A DNA stretch of 9,231 nucleotides, taken from NCBI GenBank assembly GCA_003641545.1, contig QNAU01000041.1:1-9231 (forward strand), in the 5' to 3' direction. Positions 1 through 6,717 of this stretch are shown piece after piece. The stretch is from Thermotoga sp. (GTDB taxonomy: Bacteria; Thermotogota; Thermotogae; B21-G9). The position numbers and the translations under genes are program-made. The notes below the pieces were generated by a model. The model was given only the letters and a program-made list of their open reading frames with translations, ran no database searches and was not told the origin of the DNA. Each line of letters opens with the position of its first letter. Position 1 is the stretch's first letter.

Positions 1-83
1 AAGAATGTTATGAGCTGTCTCATGCCCTCTTCCTTGTCCTCGAGAAACTGGTGTATAATTTCTTCTGGAATGGTGATTTGCAT
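1..83 (-). CDS. IS256-family transposase, N-terminal fragment (continues past left edge)
   Basis: The 27 visible residues start MQITIPEEIIHQFLED and continue to RQLITF. This is the short helical N-terminus seen before the conserved LNxxMExEAxxQxGA block of IS256-family transposases, which catalyse cut-and-paste or copy-out transposition with a DDE active site located much later in the protein. The ATG at 83-81 is preceded by AAAGGAGGT (98-90), an almost ideal ribosome binding site. It is homologous to the truncated copy at 186-310 (IPEEIIHQFLED against IPKEIIYQFLQD; EEGMRQLIT against EEGLRQIIT). The family call comes mainly from the continuation visible in that second copy, plus the terminal repeat. 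Confidence 0.7.
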   Translation of the reverse strand, partial: MQITIPEEIIHQFLEDKEEGMRQLITF

Positions 84-120
84 GTTTTCAACCTCCTTTC
101 TGATTTGTTTTTTGCTCATA

Positions 121-148
121 GCCCTGTTCCTTCCTCAAGGAACGGGGC
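121..148. repeat. Leader hairpin inside the inner IS left end
   Basis: GCCCTGTTCCTT (121-132) pairs with AAGGAACGGGGC (137-148) around a 4-base loop: a 12-bp stem with one G-U pair when read as plus-strand RNA. On the plus strand it is followed by a T-rich run (149-161), so it resembles a rho-independent terminator for transcription leaving the element. On the minus strand it would form, with one A-C mismatch, in the 5' leader of the transposase message. A matching stem occurs at the same place in the outer element. Confidence 0.6.
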
Positions 149-310
149 TTATTTCATTTTTACAGCAATTATTGTACACTGCCCTCCTGCTTGTTCCTGC
201 GCCTCATATTCCATGATAGTGTTTAGGAACCAAGTTATGATTTGTCTCAATCCTTCTTCCTCCATGTTATCTTGAAGGAATTGGTATATAATCTCTTTTG
301 GAATATTCAC
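149..310 (-). pseudogene. Truncated IS256-family transposase of the outer element, interrupted by the inner IS
   Basis: A minus-strand frame opens at GTG (310-308) and runs 53 codons to TAA at 151-149. The first ~42 residues (VNIPKEIIYQFLQD, then EEGLRQIITWFLNTIMEYEAQEQAG) match the N-terminus of IS256-family transposases, ending in the LNxxMExEAxxQAG block. The last 11 residues (GQCTIIAVKMK) come from the terminal repeat of the inner element, so the true gene stops near 186 and the rest of the transposase, including its DDE residues, is displaced or lost. The start is uncertain: GTG is the only start codon after the upstream in-frame stop, and the nearest ribosome binding site (GAGAGG, about 331-326) is rather far and lies inside a leader hairpin. 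A functional product is not expected. Confidence 0.65.
152..185 (-). repeat. IS terminal repeat, copy 1 (34 bp)
   Basis: Identical base for base to 373-406. On the minus strand it reads AGGGCAGTGTACAATAATTG and then GCTGTAAAAATGAAA. It marks the left end of the inner IS. Within the truncated outer transposase frame it is read through as the tail GQCTIIAVKMK and then a TAA stop. Confidence 0.85.
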
Positions 311-311
311 G

Positions 312-370
312 GCCCTGTATCTTTCCTCTCGATGGTGTTGTTGTCTTGTTTATTTTAAGAGACACAGGGC
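312..370. repeat. Leader inverted repeat of the outer IS
   Basis: GCCCTGT (312-318) pairs with ACAGGGC (364-370), followed after one mismatch by five more pairs including one G-U (320-324 with 358-362). The loop is about 33 bases. On the plus strand TTTTT follows at once (371-375). On the minus strand the right arm lies directly before the GTG start of the transposase fragment and the putative ribosome binding site lies in the loop, so folding could limit translation (inference). Confidence 0.45.
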
Positions 371-372
371 TT

Positions 373-406
373 TTTCATTTTTACAGCAATTATTGTACAC
401 TGCCCT
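373..406 (-). repeat. IS terminal repeat, copy 2 (34 bp)
   Basis: Perfect copy of 152-185 in the same orientation, 221 bp to the right. It marks the outer boundary of the outer IS remnant. Identity stops on both sides of the 34 bases, as expected for a terminal repeat of two diverged elements. Confidence 0.85.
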
Positions 407-487
407 TAATTTCCTCCGACGACTTCGATCATCTGTAAAGTATTATATTGACGTTCAACTAAATGATATTTCGGAAGGTGATACAAA

Positions 488-1297
488 ATGTGTGAATTAT
501 TAGGAATGTCATTCAATTTGCCTGTAAGACCAAGTATATCTTTTAGAGGATTCCGCTATAGAGGAAAAAATAACCCCCATGGATGGGGCATAGCTTTTTA
601 TCCAGATGAATCCGCTCAGGTAATTAAAGAACCTATTAAAGCTAAGGAAAGTTTACTTTCAAAATTTTTGAGGGACTATCGGGAAATCAAAGCCAAGATT
701 TTCATCGCCCATGTAAGATACACCAGTATTGGGACAAAGAGTCACAAAAATACCCATCCATTTTGCAGAGAACTAAATGGAGTAGAATATGTTTTTGCCC
801 ACAACGGAACACTTGAAGATTACAAGTCCTTAATGCTTGGAAGGTTTAAACCAATTGGTGAAACAGATTCTGAGCATGCTTTTTGTTACTTACTCAAATG
901 CATTGAGGAAAAGGAGAAAACTCAAAAAATAGCTCAATGGAAGAAGAATGATTTTGATTGGCTTGCAGAAAAGCTGAGGAAAATTAACGAATATGGGTCC
1001 TTTAACTGTATATTTTCGGATGGAAAACATTTATTCTGTTATCACGATAAGAACGGATACAATGGACTCTGCTTCTTCCAGCGGAAACCTCCATATAGTA
1101 AAATTAGGCTATTAGATGAAGATTGGGAAATAAATCTTGCTGAAGAAAAAAGGTCAGAACAAACGGGTTTTATTGTTGCAACAAGAAAACTTACGAACGA
1201 ATCGTGGGAAAATTTCAAATTTGGTGAACTTATTGTATTTAAAGATGGAAAGATGATCTATTCTAACCATCGTGGTGTTTCAAATCCGATGCTATAA
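488..1297 (+). CDS. Class II glutamine amidotransferase (YafJ-like)
   Basis: The 269-residue protein is a stand-alone Ntn-type glutaminase domain, which hydrolyses glutamine to release ammonia; the acceptor substrate of this subfamily is not established. Family landmarks are present: catalytic Cys2 right after the initiator Met (exposed when Met is removed), NPHGWG at 29-34, the HVRYTS glutamine-binding segment at 75-80, AHNGTL around 104-109 with the oxyanion N106-G107, and GETDSE at 124-129. Length fits the family (about 250-280). No synthetase domain is fused. The ATG at 488 is supported by AAGGTGAT at 475-482, five bases upstream, and by the need for Cys at position 2. No convincing promoter was found between it and the IS remnant. 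Sampled lines of the gene are about 35-40% G+C, against 47-50% in the ATPase genes, which hints at a different origin. It converges on the ATPase operon. Confidence 0.9.
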   Translation: MCELLGMSFNLPVRPSISFRGFRYRGKNNPHGWGIAFYPDESAQVIKEPIKAKESLLSKFLRDYREIKAKIFIAHVRYTSIGTKSHKNTHPFCRELNGVEYVFAHNGTLEDYKSLMLGRFKPIGETDSEHAFCYLLKCIEEKEKTQKIAQWKKNDFDWLAEKLRKINEYGSFNCIFSDGKHLFCYHDKNGYNGLCFFQRKPPYSKIRLLDEDWEINLAEEKRSEQTGFIVATRKLTNESWENFKFGELIVFKDGKMIYSNHRGVSNPML

Positions 1298-1446
1298 GAC
1301 TTACTCGTAAACGAAGAAATATTCCTAGCTGAAAGTCGCGAATCTGCCCTGCTTGAATCCATTTATCCTATCTTTCTGCATGTTTTAAAAATATCAAGCG
1401 GAAATTCTTTGTTATTTCTTCACAAAGTACTCATCAATCTGGATCA

Positions 1447-2070
1447 TCATGCACTTCTTTCCATCCTCTCCTTGATCATCTTCAAACGAACGAAATCCTC
1501 TTTCGCCCATTCTTCCAGCGTTTCCTGTATCCTCTTAAGGTTTTCCCTGATGTTCGGAATGATCACATTCTCGAGGGCACTCACCCTCTTTCTGACTTTT
1601 TTCACTTCGTAAGCAAGTCTGTAAACTGCATTTTCGAGAAGTGAAACTTTTATTATAAGGCTCAGAACCTCCCTGAAGGACACGTAGGCTCGATCGAGCG
1701 CGGAGTTGGTTCTGTGAATTCCATAGGGTATCTGCTCCGGAAGATCTGCTTCAACTATCTCCGGAACCTCAACCCCCATCACACTTCTCATCCTGACACT
1801 CAGGTTCACGTACTCCGGGACCGATAAACCAATCTCCTCTATGAACTCCATGCCAAGATCCAAACAGGCGTACCTGAGAGATTCATAGGCTTTCTCGAAC
1901 ACTGAATTTATTTCTTCCTGTAATTTTTGGGCATCCTTTATCATACTGACGAGTTCCCTCATCATGACGTTTCTCTTTCTCTCGAGAAGATCGTGTCCCT
2001 CCTCGGCGAGTTTCAACTGATTTTTGAGCTGGATCAGATTAGCTTTCGTCGGGCTCAGATTTCCCCGCAT
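1447..2070 (-). CDS. atpD: V/A-type ATP synthase subunit D
   Basis: Subunit D forms the long coiled-coil axle of the central rotor that turns inside the A3B3 hexamer. The protein (207 residues from this start) begins with the family signature [29 protein letters not shown], a long helix, and closes with a second long helix ([20 protein letters not shown] and on to the C-terminus), the two strands of the coiled coil. Length is normal. Two ATGs compete: 2076 (209 residues) and 2070. The GGAGG at 2081-2077 touches the first but sits six bases from the second, so 2070 is preferred. It overlaps the end of subunit B by 32 bases, a sign of coupled translation, and is the last gene of the operon. Confidence 0.95.
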   Translation of the reverse strand: MRGNLSPTKANLIQLKNQLKLAEEGHDLLERKRNVMMRELVSMIKDAQKLQEEINSVFEKAYESLRYACLDLGMEFIEEIGLSVPEYVNLSVRMRSVMGVEVPEIVEADLPEQIPYGIHRTNSALDRAYVSFREVLSLIIKVSLLENAVYRLAYEVKKVRKRVSALENVIIPNIRENLKRIQETLEEWAKEDFVRLKMIKERMERSA

Positions 2071-3424
2071 TCTCATCCTCCAATCTCTCCCTCTTTATCC
2101 TCGTCAGTTCACTCTTTGGAAGCGTCAAAAGAACATCCCATGCTTTGTTCAGGGTTTCCTCGATGCTCCTTCTTTCGTCGAATCCCTGTGAAATGAATTC
2201 TCTCTCGAACCTTTCACCAAATTTCAGGTAGGATTTATCCACACTTGAAAGTTCATCCTCACCTATTATGGATGCTATCGCTCTGACATCCTGAACCCTT
2301 GAATACGAAGCGAAAAGTTGATTCGCGATCTCAGGGTGCTCTTCCTTAGTGTATCCTTCACCTATTCCATCTTTCATCAACCTGGACAGGGATGGAAGAA
2401 CATCTATCGGAGGGTATATTCCCTTCCTGTGCAGTTCTCTCGACAGAACTATTTGACCTTCCGTTATGTATCCGGTCAGATCCGGTATCGGATGCGTTAT
2501 ATCATCCCCTGGCATCGTCAGAACGGGAATCTGTGTCAACGAGCCACTGGAATCCTTGACCATCCCTGCTCTTTCATACAGTGATGCAAGATCGCTGTAA
2601 AGGTATCCAGGGTAGCCCTTCCTGCCCGGTATCTCTCCCCTGTAGTTTGATATCTCCCTGAGAGCCTCACAGTAGTTCGTCATGTCGTTCATTATCACGA
2701 GGACATTCATGTTCTCATCGAAAGCCAGGTATTCCGCAACTGTCAGAGCCATACGGGGTGTGGATATCCTCTCCACCGTCGGATCATCCGCGAGATTGAG
2801 AAAGACAACCATTCTGTTCAAAACACCGAATTCCTCGAATCCCTTCATCAAGATATCCGCATCGTGCTTTTTCAACCCTATGGCTGAAAAGACGACTATG
2901 AAATCCTCCTTCAAGGAGCTGACCTGTCTCGCTATCTGAACCGACAATCTGTTGTGTGGTAGACCATCTCCCGAGAATATCGGTAATTTCTGCCCTCTTA
3001 TGAGTGTCAGCATTCCATCTATTGCGGACACACCGGTTTCTATGTAATTCCTCGGATAGATCCTGGAAACTGGATTTATCGCGGAACCGTTCACATCCCT
3101 CGAATCCGATGATAGAATCTCACCCAAGCCATCCAGCGGTCTCCCAAGTCCGTCGAATACCCTCCCTATCACATCCTTTGAGACTCTCATCTCAAGTGGT
3201 TTTCCAAGGAATCTGACCCTCGTCTCTGGAATATCCAATCCCTCGGTGCCTTCGAACACCTGAACCACCGCACAATTCTCATCCACCATTATGACCGTTC
3301 CAAGCCTTCTCTCGCTATCGTGGATTATCTCCACGACCTCGTTGTACGACACTTCCTTCACTTTCTCGACTACTACTATGGGACCGTATATTTTGGAAAC
3401 GGTCGAATACTCTCTCACAGCCAT
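2039..3424 (-). CDS. atpB: V/A-type ATP synthase subunit B
   Basis: Subunit B is the non-catalytic nucleotide-binding partner that alternates with A in the A3B3 headpiece. At 461 residues it has the usual length. An N-terminal beta-barrel (about 1-75) is followed by the RecA-like domain. Where A carries a P-loop, B has SGDGLPHN (151-158), the degenerate loop typical of the B subunit, and [12 protein letters not shown] (344-355) holds the conserved arginine (R348) that reaches into the catalytic site of [19 protein letters not shown] and [19 protein letters not shown] are also diagnostic. ATG at 3424 lies six bases after the subunit A stop, with the ribosome binding site GGGAG inside the last codons of A. 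The C-terminal tail is acidic. Confidence 0.97.
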   Translation of the reverse strand: MAVREYSTVSKIYGPIVVVEKVKEVSYNEVVEIIHDSERRLGTVIMVDENCAVVQVFEGTEGLDIPETRVRFLGKPLEMRVSKDVIGRVFDGLGRPLDGLGEILSSDSRDVNGSAINPVSRIYPRNYIETGVSAIDGMLTLIRGQKLPIFSGDGLPHNRLSVQIARQVSSLKEDFIVVFSAIGLKKHDADILMKGFEEFGVLNRMVVFLNLADDPTVERISTPRMALTVAEYLAFDENMNVLVIMNDMTNYCEALREISNYRGEIPGRKGYPGYLYSDLASLYERAGMVKDSSGSLTQIPVLTMPGDDITHPIPDLTGYITEGQIVLSRELHRKGIYPPIDVLPSLSRLMKDGIGEGYTKEEHPEIANQLFASYSRVQDVRAIASIIGEDELSSVDKSYLKFGERFEREFISQGFDERRSIEETLNKAWDVLLTLPKSELTRIKRERLEDENAGKSEPDES

Positions 3425-3430
3425 CTTTCA

Positions 3431-5203
3431 TCAGCTCCCGTATATTCTCTCCAATTCTTCGAAATGGCTGTCGATCATCTTCCGCACATCTTCGAATTTC
3501 TCCAGCTCGTCGTTTCCAATCATTTCTTTCATCCTCATCATGGTTTCCACGATGTCTTCCTTCAGTATCTGACTCAAAGCCACCTTTTTCTTCACGAACT
3601 CAACTGCCCTGTCGTAGAAATCCATCACGATCTTGAGCATCATGAATCCCCTCTTCAAAGAACAGAAAGAATCGATCTCACTGTAGGCATTCTGCTGAAG
3701 TATTCCAACCTTTATCATCCTCGCGATCGAAACGACCAACTTCTGATCATCCGGCAAAACATCCTCACCCATGATCTTTATTATCTGCTGCAACCTGTCA
3801 TCCTCGTTGAGTAGTTCCATGGCTCTTTTCCTGTATTTCGAAAAATTCTCATCCACATTCTTCCTGAACCATTCATCCAGATCCTCAGTGTAATCACTGT
3901 AGCTCGTCAACCAATTTATGGATGGGTAGTGTCTGGAATAAGCCAGATCTCTATCCAAAGCCCAGAAGCACTTGACAAATCTTTTCGTATGTTGAACAAC
4001 TGGATCCGAGAGATCGCCACCGGGTGGTGAAACCGCTCCTATTATCGTCACCGATCCTTCGGATCCGTTCAGGTTCACAACCTTTCCAGCCCTCTCGTAG
4101 AATCCCCCTATTCGCGAGGAAAGGTAAGCAGGATACCCTTCCTCCGCCGGAATCTCCTCGAGTCTTCCGGATATCTCCCTCAAAGCTTCAGCCCATCTTG
4201 AGGTTGAATCCGCCATTATAGCTACGTTGTATCCCATGTCTCTGTAATACTCTGCTATGGTCACTCCGGTGTATATGCTCGCTTCTCTTGCCGAAACGGG
4301 CATGTTCGATGTGTTCGCTATCAGTATCGTCCTGTCCATGAGGGATTTTCCAGTCCTTGGATCGACGAGTTTTGGAAATTCTGTCAAAACTTCCGTCATC
4401 TCATTTCCTCTCTCCCCACAACCTATGTATACGATCACGTCCGCATCCGCCCACTTCGCAAGTTGATGCTGTGTCATCGTCTTTCCCGTACCAAACCCTC
4501 CAGGTATGGCAGCTGATCCTCCCTTCGCTATCGGGAAGAACATATCTATCACTCTCTGCCCAGTTATGAGTGGGATCCTTGGCATCAACTTCTCTCTGTA
4601 GAACCTCGGTGTTCTGACGGGCCAGGATTGATAAAGTTTTATCTCGTGTTTTTCACCATCCTCATCTTTGACCACCATCACCACATCTTTAACCCTGTAT
4701 TTCCCGCTCTTCGCCGATTCGATCACTTTTCCCCTCACATCTTTCGGGATCATCAACCTGTGGATTATGCTCTCACTCTCTCGAACCTTCGCGTAGAATT
4801 CCCCAGGTTCCACGGTGTCCCCGACTTTTTTCAACATCTCGACTTCCCATGTCGCTTCATCGTCGAGGGGGAAGGTTTCTATTCCCCTTCCTATGTAGAA
4901 GCCTTTCGACAACTCCTCTATTTTTCCAAGGGGTCTCTGTATTCCATCGTATATGTTCCCTATGAGCCCGGGACCGAGTATCACGGAGAGAGGCCTTCCC
5001 GTTCCAACGAAGGGATCCCCGGGTTTCAAACCTGTCGTTTCCTCGTAAACCTGGATCGTCACATTCTCCTCATCCAAGGAAACTATCTCTCCAACGAGCT
5101 TCATCTCACCAACCTTCACCATTTCCCCCATGAAAAACACGCCGATGTTTTTTCCCACAACGACGGGACCGTTGACCTTCCTTATGATCGAAACTCTGTT
5201 CAC
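3431..5203 (-). CDS. atpA: V/A-type ATP synthase catalytic subunit A
   Basis: Catalytic ATPase subunit of the V/A-type rotary enzyme; couples ATP hydrolysis or synthesis to ion movement through the membrane sector. The protein has 590 residues, normal for the family. Seen in order: the N-terminal barrel (about 1-70), the A-specific non-homologous insert (about 110-190), the P-loop PGGFGTGKT with K241 and T242, the GERGNEM motif with catalytic E264, and the Walker B region [20 protein letters not shown] around D332, then [21 protein letters not shown]. The start is GTG at 5203, which overlaps the stop of subunit E in the four bases GTGA; GGAGG lies 9-13 bases upstream. No inteins, frameshifts or missing catalytic residues were found. 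Confidence 0.98.
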   Translation of the reverse strand: MNRVSIIRKVNGPVVVGKNIGVFFMGEMVKVGEMKLVGEIVSLDEENVTIQVYEETTGLKPGDPFVGTGRPLSVILGPGLIGNIYDGIQRPLGKIEELSKGFYIGRGIETFPLDDEATWEVEMLKKVGDTVEPGEFYAKVRESESIIHRLMIPKDVRGKVIESAKSGKYRVKDVVMVVKDEDGEKHEIKLYQSWPVRTPRFYREKLMPRIPLITGQRVIDMFFPIAKGGSAAIPGGFGTGKTMTQHQLAKWADADVIVYIGCGERGNEMTEVLTEFPKLVDPRTGKSLMDRTILIANTSNMPVSAREASIYTGVTIAEYYRDMGYNVAIMADSTSRWAEALREISGRLEEIPAEEGYPAYLSSRIGGFYERAGKVVNLNGSEGSVTIIGAVSPPGGDLSDPVVQHTKRFVKCFWALDRDLAYSRHYPSINWLTSYSDYTEDLDEWFRKNVDENFSKYRKRAMELLNEDDRLQQIIKIMGEDVLPDDQKLVVSIARMIKVGILQQNAYSEIDSFCSLKRGFMMLKIVMDFYDRAVEFVKKKVALSQILKEDIVETMMRMKEMIGNDELEKFEDVRKMIDSHFEELERIYGS

Positions 5204-5799
5204 AGCATTCCCTCCAGTTTTTCAATCATACATTCGTATATCTCACCTTTTTTCCTCTCAATAAACTCATCCACTGTGTTGACAACCCTGTATTCTCCAT
5301 CTTTACTCTTGAGGATCACACCGAATTTTTTTCCTTCGACTATTTCTGCATCGGTCAAATTTCTCAGCGTTTCGATGTCTTCTCTCATAGTTTCAACGAT
5401 GTATTCTCCCTCTCCGAATTCATCCACAGCCTCACGAAACATCCTTTCAATCAACTTAGCTCTTTCTGATCCAGTCAAACCGATAATACGTTCCTTGAGC
5501 TTTCTCATGAGATTTTCCAGAATGTTGTTCATCAACCTCGATTTTGTCATATTTCTCAATCTCTCGATCCTCAGTTTTCTCCTCCTCTCAAGGACGTCCA
5601 TCTTCTTTCTGTACATCATTTTGAGTTCTTCTATCCTCACCTCATTCTTCTTCTCCTCATCTCTGGCAAATCTTTTGAGTTCATCCTCGAATTCAGCTTT
5701 CATGTTCTTCAACTCGAGTTCTACGTAACCATCTATCATCCTCTTCATCTTCTCAACTTTGTTCAAATCCTCAACCCTTGTTCCATCATTCCTTCTCAT
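5200..5799 (-). CDS. atpE: V/A-type ATP synthase subunit E (peripheral stalk)
   Basis: Subunit E, with G/H, forms the peripheral stalk that holds the A3B3 head still against the rotor. The 199-residue protein has the family's two-part form: a very charged helical N-terminal half (about 10-110, with KMKRMIDGYVELELKNMKAEFEDELKRFARDEEKK and onward, no proline) and a compact C-terminal domain with LTDAEIVEGKKFGVILKSKDGEYRVVNTVDEFIERK. Sequence of E subunits is poorly conserved, so the call rests on this pattern plus its place between F and A. ATG at 5799 overlaps the end of subunit F by 14 bases; GGTGAGG lies just upstream. The usual G/H stalk partner is not encoded in the window. Confidence 0.9.
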   Translation of the reverse strand: MRRNDGTRVEDLNKVEKMKRMIDGYVELELKNMKAEFEDELKRFARDEEKKNEVRIEELKMMYRKKMDVLERRRKLRIERLRNMTKSRLMNNILENLMRKLKERIIGLTGSERAKLIERMFREAVDEFGEGEYIVETMREDIETLRNLTDAEIVEGKKFGVILKSKDGEYRVVNTVDEFIERKKGEIYECMIEKLEGML

Positions 5800-6106
5800 T
5801 TATCCTCACCCCTATGGCTGATTGAACGTATCTGGTTATGAAATCTTTGGGTCCCTTCCACCCGTGCCTGTCGGGGATGACGAAGATCAGTGGTAATCCC
5901 CTTCTCAATTTTATGTCTCTTATCTTGTCGGGTATCATCTGCTCTATCTTCTGAGTGACGAGTATTATCCCCACGGTTTCATCCTTCTCCAACTCTTCGA
6001 TCTTTTTCAAAACCTTCTCCCTCTCGTGCAGAACGACACCTTTGACTCCGGCGAGTCGAAGACCTAAGAGGGTGTCTATGTTGTCGCTGATCAGAAAGAA
6101 TCTCAA
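5786..6106 (-). CDS. atpF: V/A-type ATP synthase subunit F
   Basis: Subunit F is the small central-rotor subunit bound to D. The 106-residue protein begins RFFLISDNIDTLLGLRLAGVKG, the typical opening of subunit F (a Rossmann-like strand followed by D-x-x-x-G-x-R-L-A-G), and has TVGIILVTQKIEQMIP and LPLIFVIPDRHGW further on, also typical. The start codon is TTG at 6106-6104, two bases after the K stop codon, preceded by GGGGAGG eight bases upstream; no ATG would keep the signature. Its place directly after K and before E differs from the common order, in which F follows C and precedes A. Confidence 0.93.
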   Translation of the reverse strand: MRFFLISDNIDTLLGLRLAGVKGVVLHEREKVLKKIEELEKDETVGIILVTQKIEQMIPDKIRDIKLRRGLPLIFVIPDRHGWKGPKDFITRYVQSAIGVRINEKE

Positions 6107-6108
6107 AT

Positions 6109-6456
6109 TTACATCCTCCCCAAGATTATTATTGATATCACGAGTCCATATATTGCAACACCTTCAGCGAGTCCGACGAATATCAGCGTTCTACCGAGCA
6201 TCTTTGGATTCTCGCTGAGGGCACCTATGGCAGCTGCTCCCACTATTCCAACACCAATTCCCGCGCCCAACGATGCGAGTCCCGTTGCTAAGGCAACACC
6301 GATGAAACCCGAACCTGAATCGCTGGAAATCCGATCCACCGAATTTTCCGTTTTGTCCAAGCCTTGTGAAAGTATCAATCCGGAGAGTGAGAAAAGAATC
6401 ATCAGGGAAACGAAAAGATAGATCATGAAACTTATCTTCGCTTTTTTCGTTTTCAT
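6109..6456 (-). CDS. atpK: V/A-type ATP synthase subunit K (membrane proteolipid, c-ring)
   Basis: Proteolipid that forms the ion-translocating ring in the membrane. The 115 residues hold a hydrophobic N-terminal segment (about 8-30), a Ser/Asp-rich link (31-48), and one two-helix hairpin: a glycine-rich helix (50-79, with GLASLGAGIGVGIVGAAAIGAL), the polar loop SENPKMLGR, and a second helix (90-112) with the ion-binding carboxylate E98 in GLAEGVAIYGL. The first segment has a basic start (KTKKAK) and could be a cleaved signal peptide, as in some bacterial V-type proteolipids, or a third helix. ATG at 6456 has GGAGG seven bases upstream. It is the first gene of the operon. E98 is followed by no Ser or Thr, and the first hairpin helix has no Gln, so sodium specificity is not indicated, but the coupling ion cannot be assigned from sequence alone. 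Confidence 0.95.
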   Translation of the reverse strand: MKTKKAKISFMIYLFVSLMILFSLSGLILSQGLDKTENSVDRISSDSGSGFIGVALATGLASLGAGIGVGIVGAAAIGALSENPKMLGRTLIFVGLAEGVAIYGLVISIIILGRM

Positions 6457-6482
6457 CTTCCATCCTCCCCATCGAAATGAGC

Positions 6483-6501
6483 AATTGAGTTTTATTCAAT
6501 T
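6483..6501. promoter_or_regulatory. Small inverted repeat at the start of the ATPase operon
   Basis: AATTGA (6483-6488) and TCAATT (6496-6501) are perfect reverse complements separated by 7 bases. The repeat covers the expected transcription start and touches the -10 box of the K promoter, a position where a repressor could act. It is short and AT-rich, so chance is a real possibility. Confidence 0.25.
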
Positions 6502-6528
6502 CTATACCTCGGAACACATCACTTTCAA
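6501..6528 (-). promoter_or_regulatory. Promoter of the V/A-ATPase operon
   Basis: On the minus strand TTGAAA (6528-6523) and TATAGA (6506-6501) are separated by 16 bases, close to the bacterial housekeeping consensus. Transcription would start near 6494, giving a leader of about 38 bases before the ATG of subunit K. Its position shows that K is the first gene of the transcript. Confidence 0.65.
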
Positions 6529-6569
6529 ATTATTTCCATAATTTTATGGAGTCACATATCTGTGAATTC

Positions 6570-6598
6570 TTGAATAAATACCACCTATGAATTATAAT
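6570..6598 (+). promoter_or_regulatory. Promoter of the tRNA-Ala gene
   Basis: TTGAAT (6570-6575), a 17-base spacer and a perfect TATAAT (6593-6598) lie just upstream of the tRNA. Transcription would start near 6605, about eight bases before the mature 5' end at 6613. It is divergent from the ATPase promoter. Confidence 0.8.
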
Positions 6599-6612
6599 AC
6601 TCAATGCAAGGT

Positions 6613-6688
6613 GGGGTCGTGGCGCAGTTGGGAGCGCGCTACCATGGCACGGTAGAGGTCGTGGGTTCGAATCCCATCGACTCCACCA
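6613..6688 (+). tRNA. tRNA-Ala (anticodon GGC)
   Basis: The 76 bases fold into a standard cloverleaf: acceptor stem 6613-6619 with 6678-6684, D stem GCGC/GCGC, anticodon stem CTACC/GGTAG, T stem GTGGG/CCCAT with loop TTCGAAT, discriminator A at 6685 and encoded CCA at 6686-6688. The anticodon GGC is at 6646-6648 and reads GCC and GCT alanine codons. The acceptor stem has the G3-U70 pair (6615 with 6682) that marks alanine tRNAs, which confirms the assignment independently. The variable loop is short (AGGTC). A run of six T follows the CCA and may help termination. Confidence 0.97.
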
Positions 6689-6717
6689 TTTTTTATTGCA
6701 TCTTCATCTCACCTCCC

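Larger units (their letters stand above)
1..185 (-). mobile_element. IS256-family insertion sequence, left end (inner element, truncated by window edge)
   Basis: Reading leftward from 185, the element starts with a terminal repeat (185 to 152) beginning AGGGCAGTGTACAATAATTG, then a leader hairpin (148 to 121), a strong ribosome binding site and the start of a transposase gene at 83. The GTGTACAATAATT-like end and the transposase N-terminus fit the IS256 (Mutator) family, from knowledge of that family. The other end lies beyond position 1. It has inserted into a related element (186-406), because the transposase reading frame of that element is broken exactly at the terminal repeat. The 8-9 bp target duplication usual for the family cannot be checked with only one end visible. 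Confidence 0.75.
186..406 (-). mobile_element. IS256-family insertion sequence remnant (outer element, left end)
   Basis: Reading leftward, it contains the terminal repeat (406-373), a leader with a GCCCTGT/ACAGGGC stem (370-364 with 318-312), and the first ~42 codons of a transposase, broken at 186 by the inner element. It has the same layout as the inner element but a diverged leader and transposase sequence, so it is a related, not identical, IS. Whether the rest of it resumes beyond the far end of the inner element cannot be seen. Confidence 0.65.

Noticed and set aside
10..275. Short plus-strand open frames across the IS region
   Set aside because: They run antisense to the two transposase fragments, whose minus-strand frames are similar to each other at protein level and have a good ribosome binding site.
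448..470. TTGACG (448-453) with GATATT (465-470) as a promoter for the amidotransferase
   Set aside because: The spacer is only 11 bases, far from the needed 16-18. TATTAT at 441-446 has no acceptable -35 box either.
1407..1427. CTTTGT/ACAAAG hairpin between the convergent amidotransferase and subunit D genes as a shared terminator
   Set aside because: The stem is only 6 bp, AT-rich, has a 9-base loop, and neither strand shows a T-run after it. No convincing terminator was found in 1298-1446, and no gene either.
4628..5728. A 366-codon open frame on the plus strand
   Set aside because: It lies wholly opposite subunits A and E, has a low-complexity Ser/Phe/His-rich translation, no ribosome binding site context and no family resemblance. 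It is a by-product of codon use in the real minus-strand genes.
6191..6517. Minus-strand frame of 108 codons overlapping subunit K
   Set aside because: It shares the region with the clear proteolipid gene in another frame, and its translation (arginine, glycine and cysteine rich) has no hydrophobic hairpin or other signature.
6689..6694. T-run after the tRNA as an intrinsic terminator
   Set aside because: Six T follow the CCA, but the only stem before them belongs to the tRNA itself. It may aid termination but cannot be called as a separate element.
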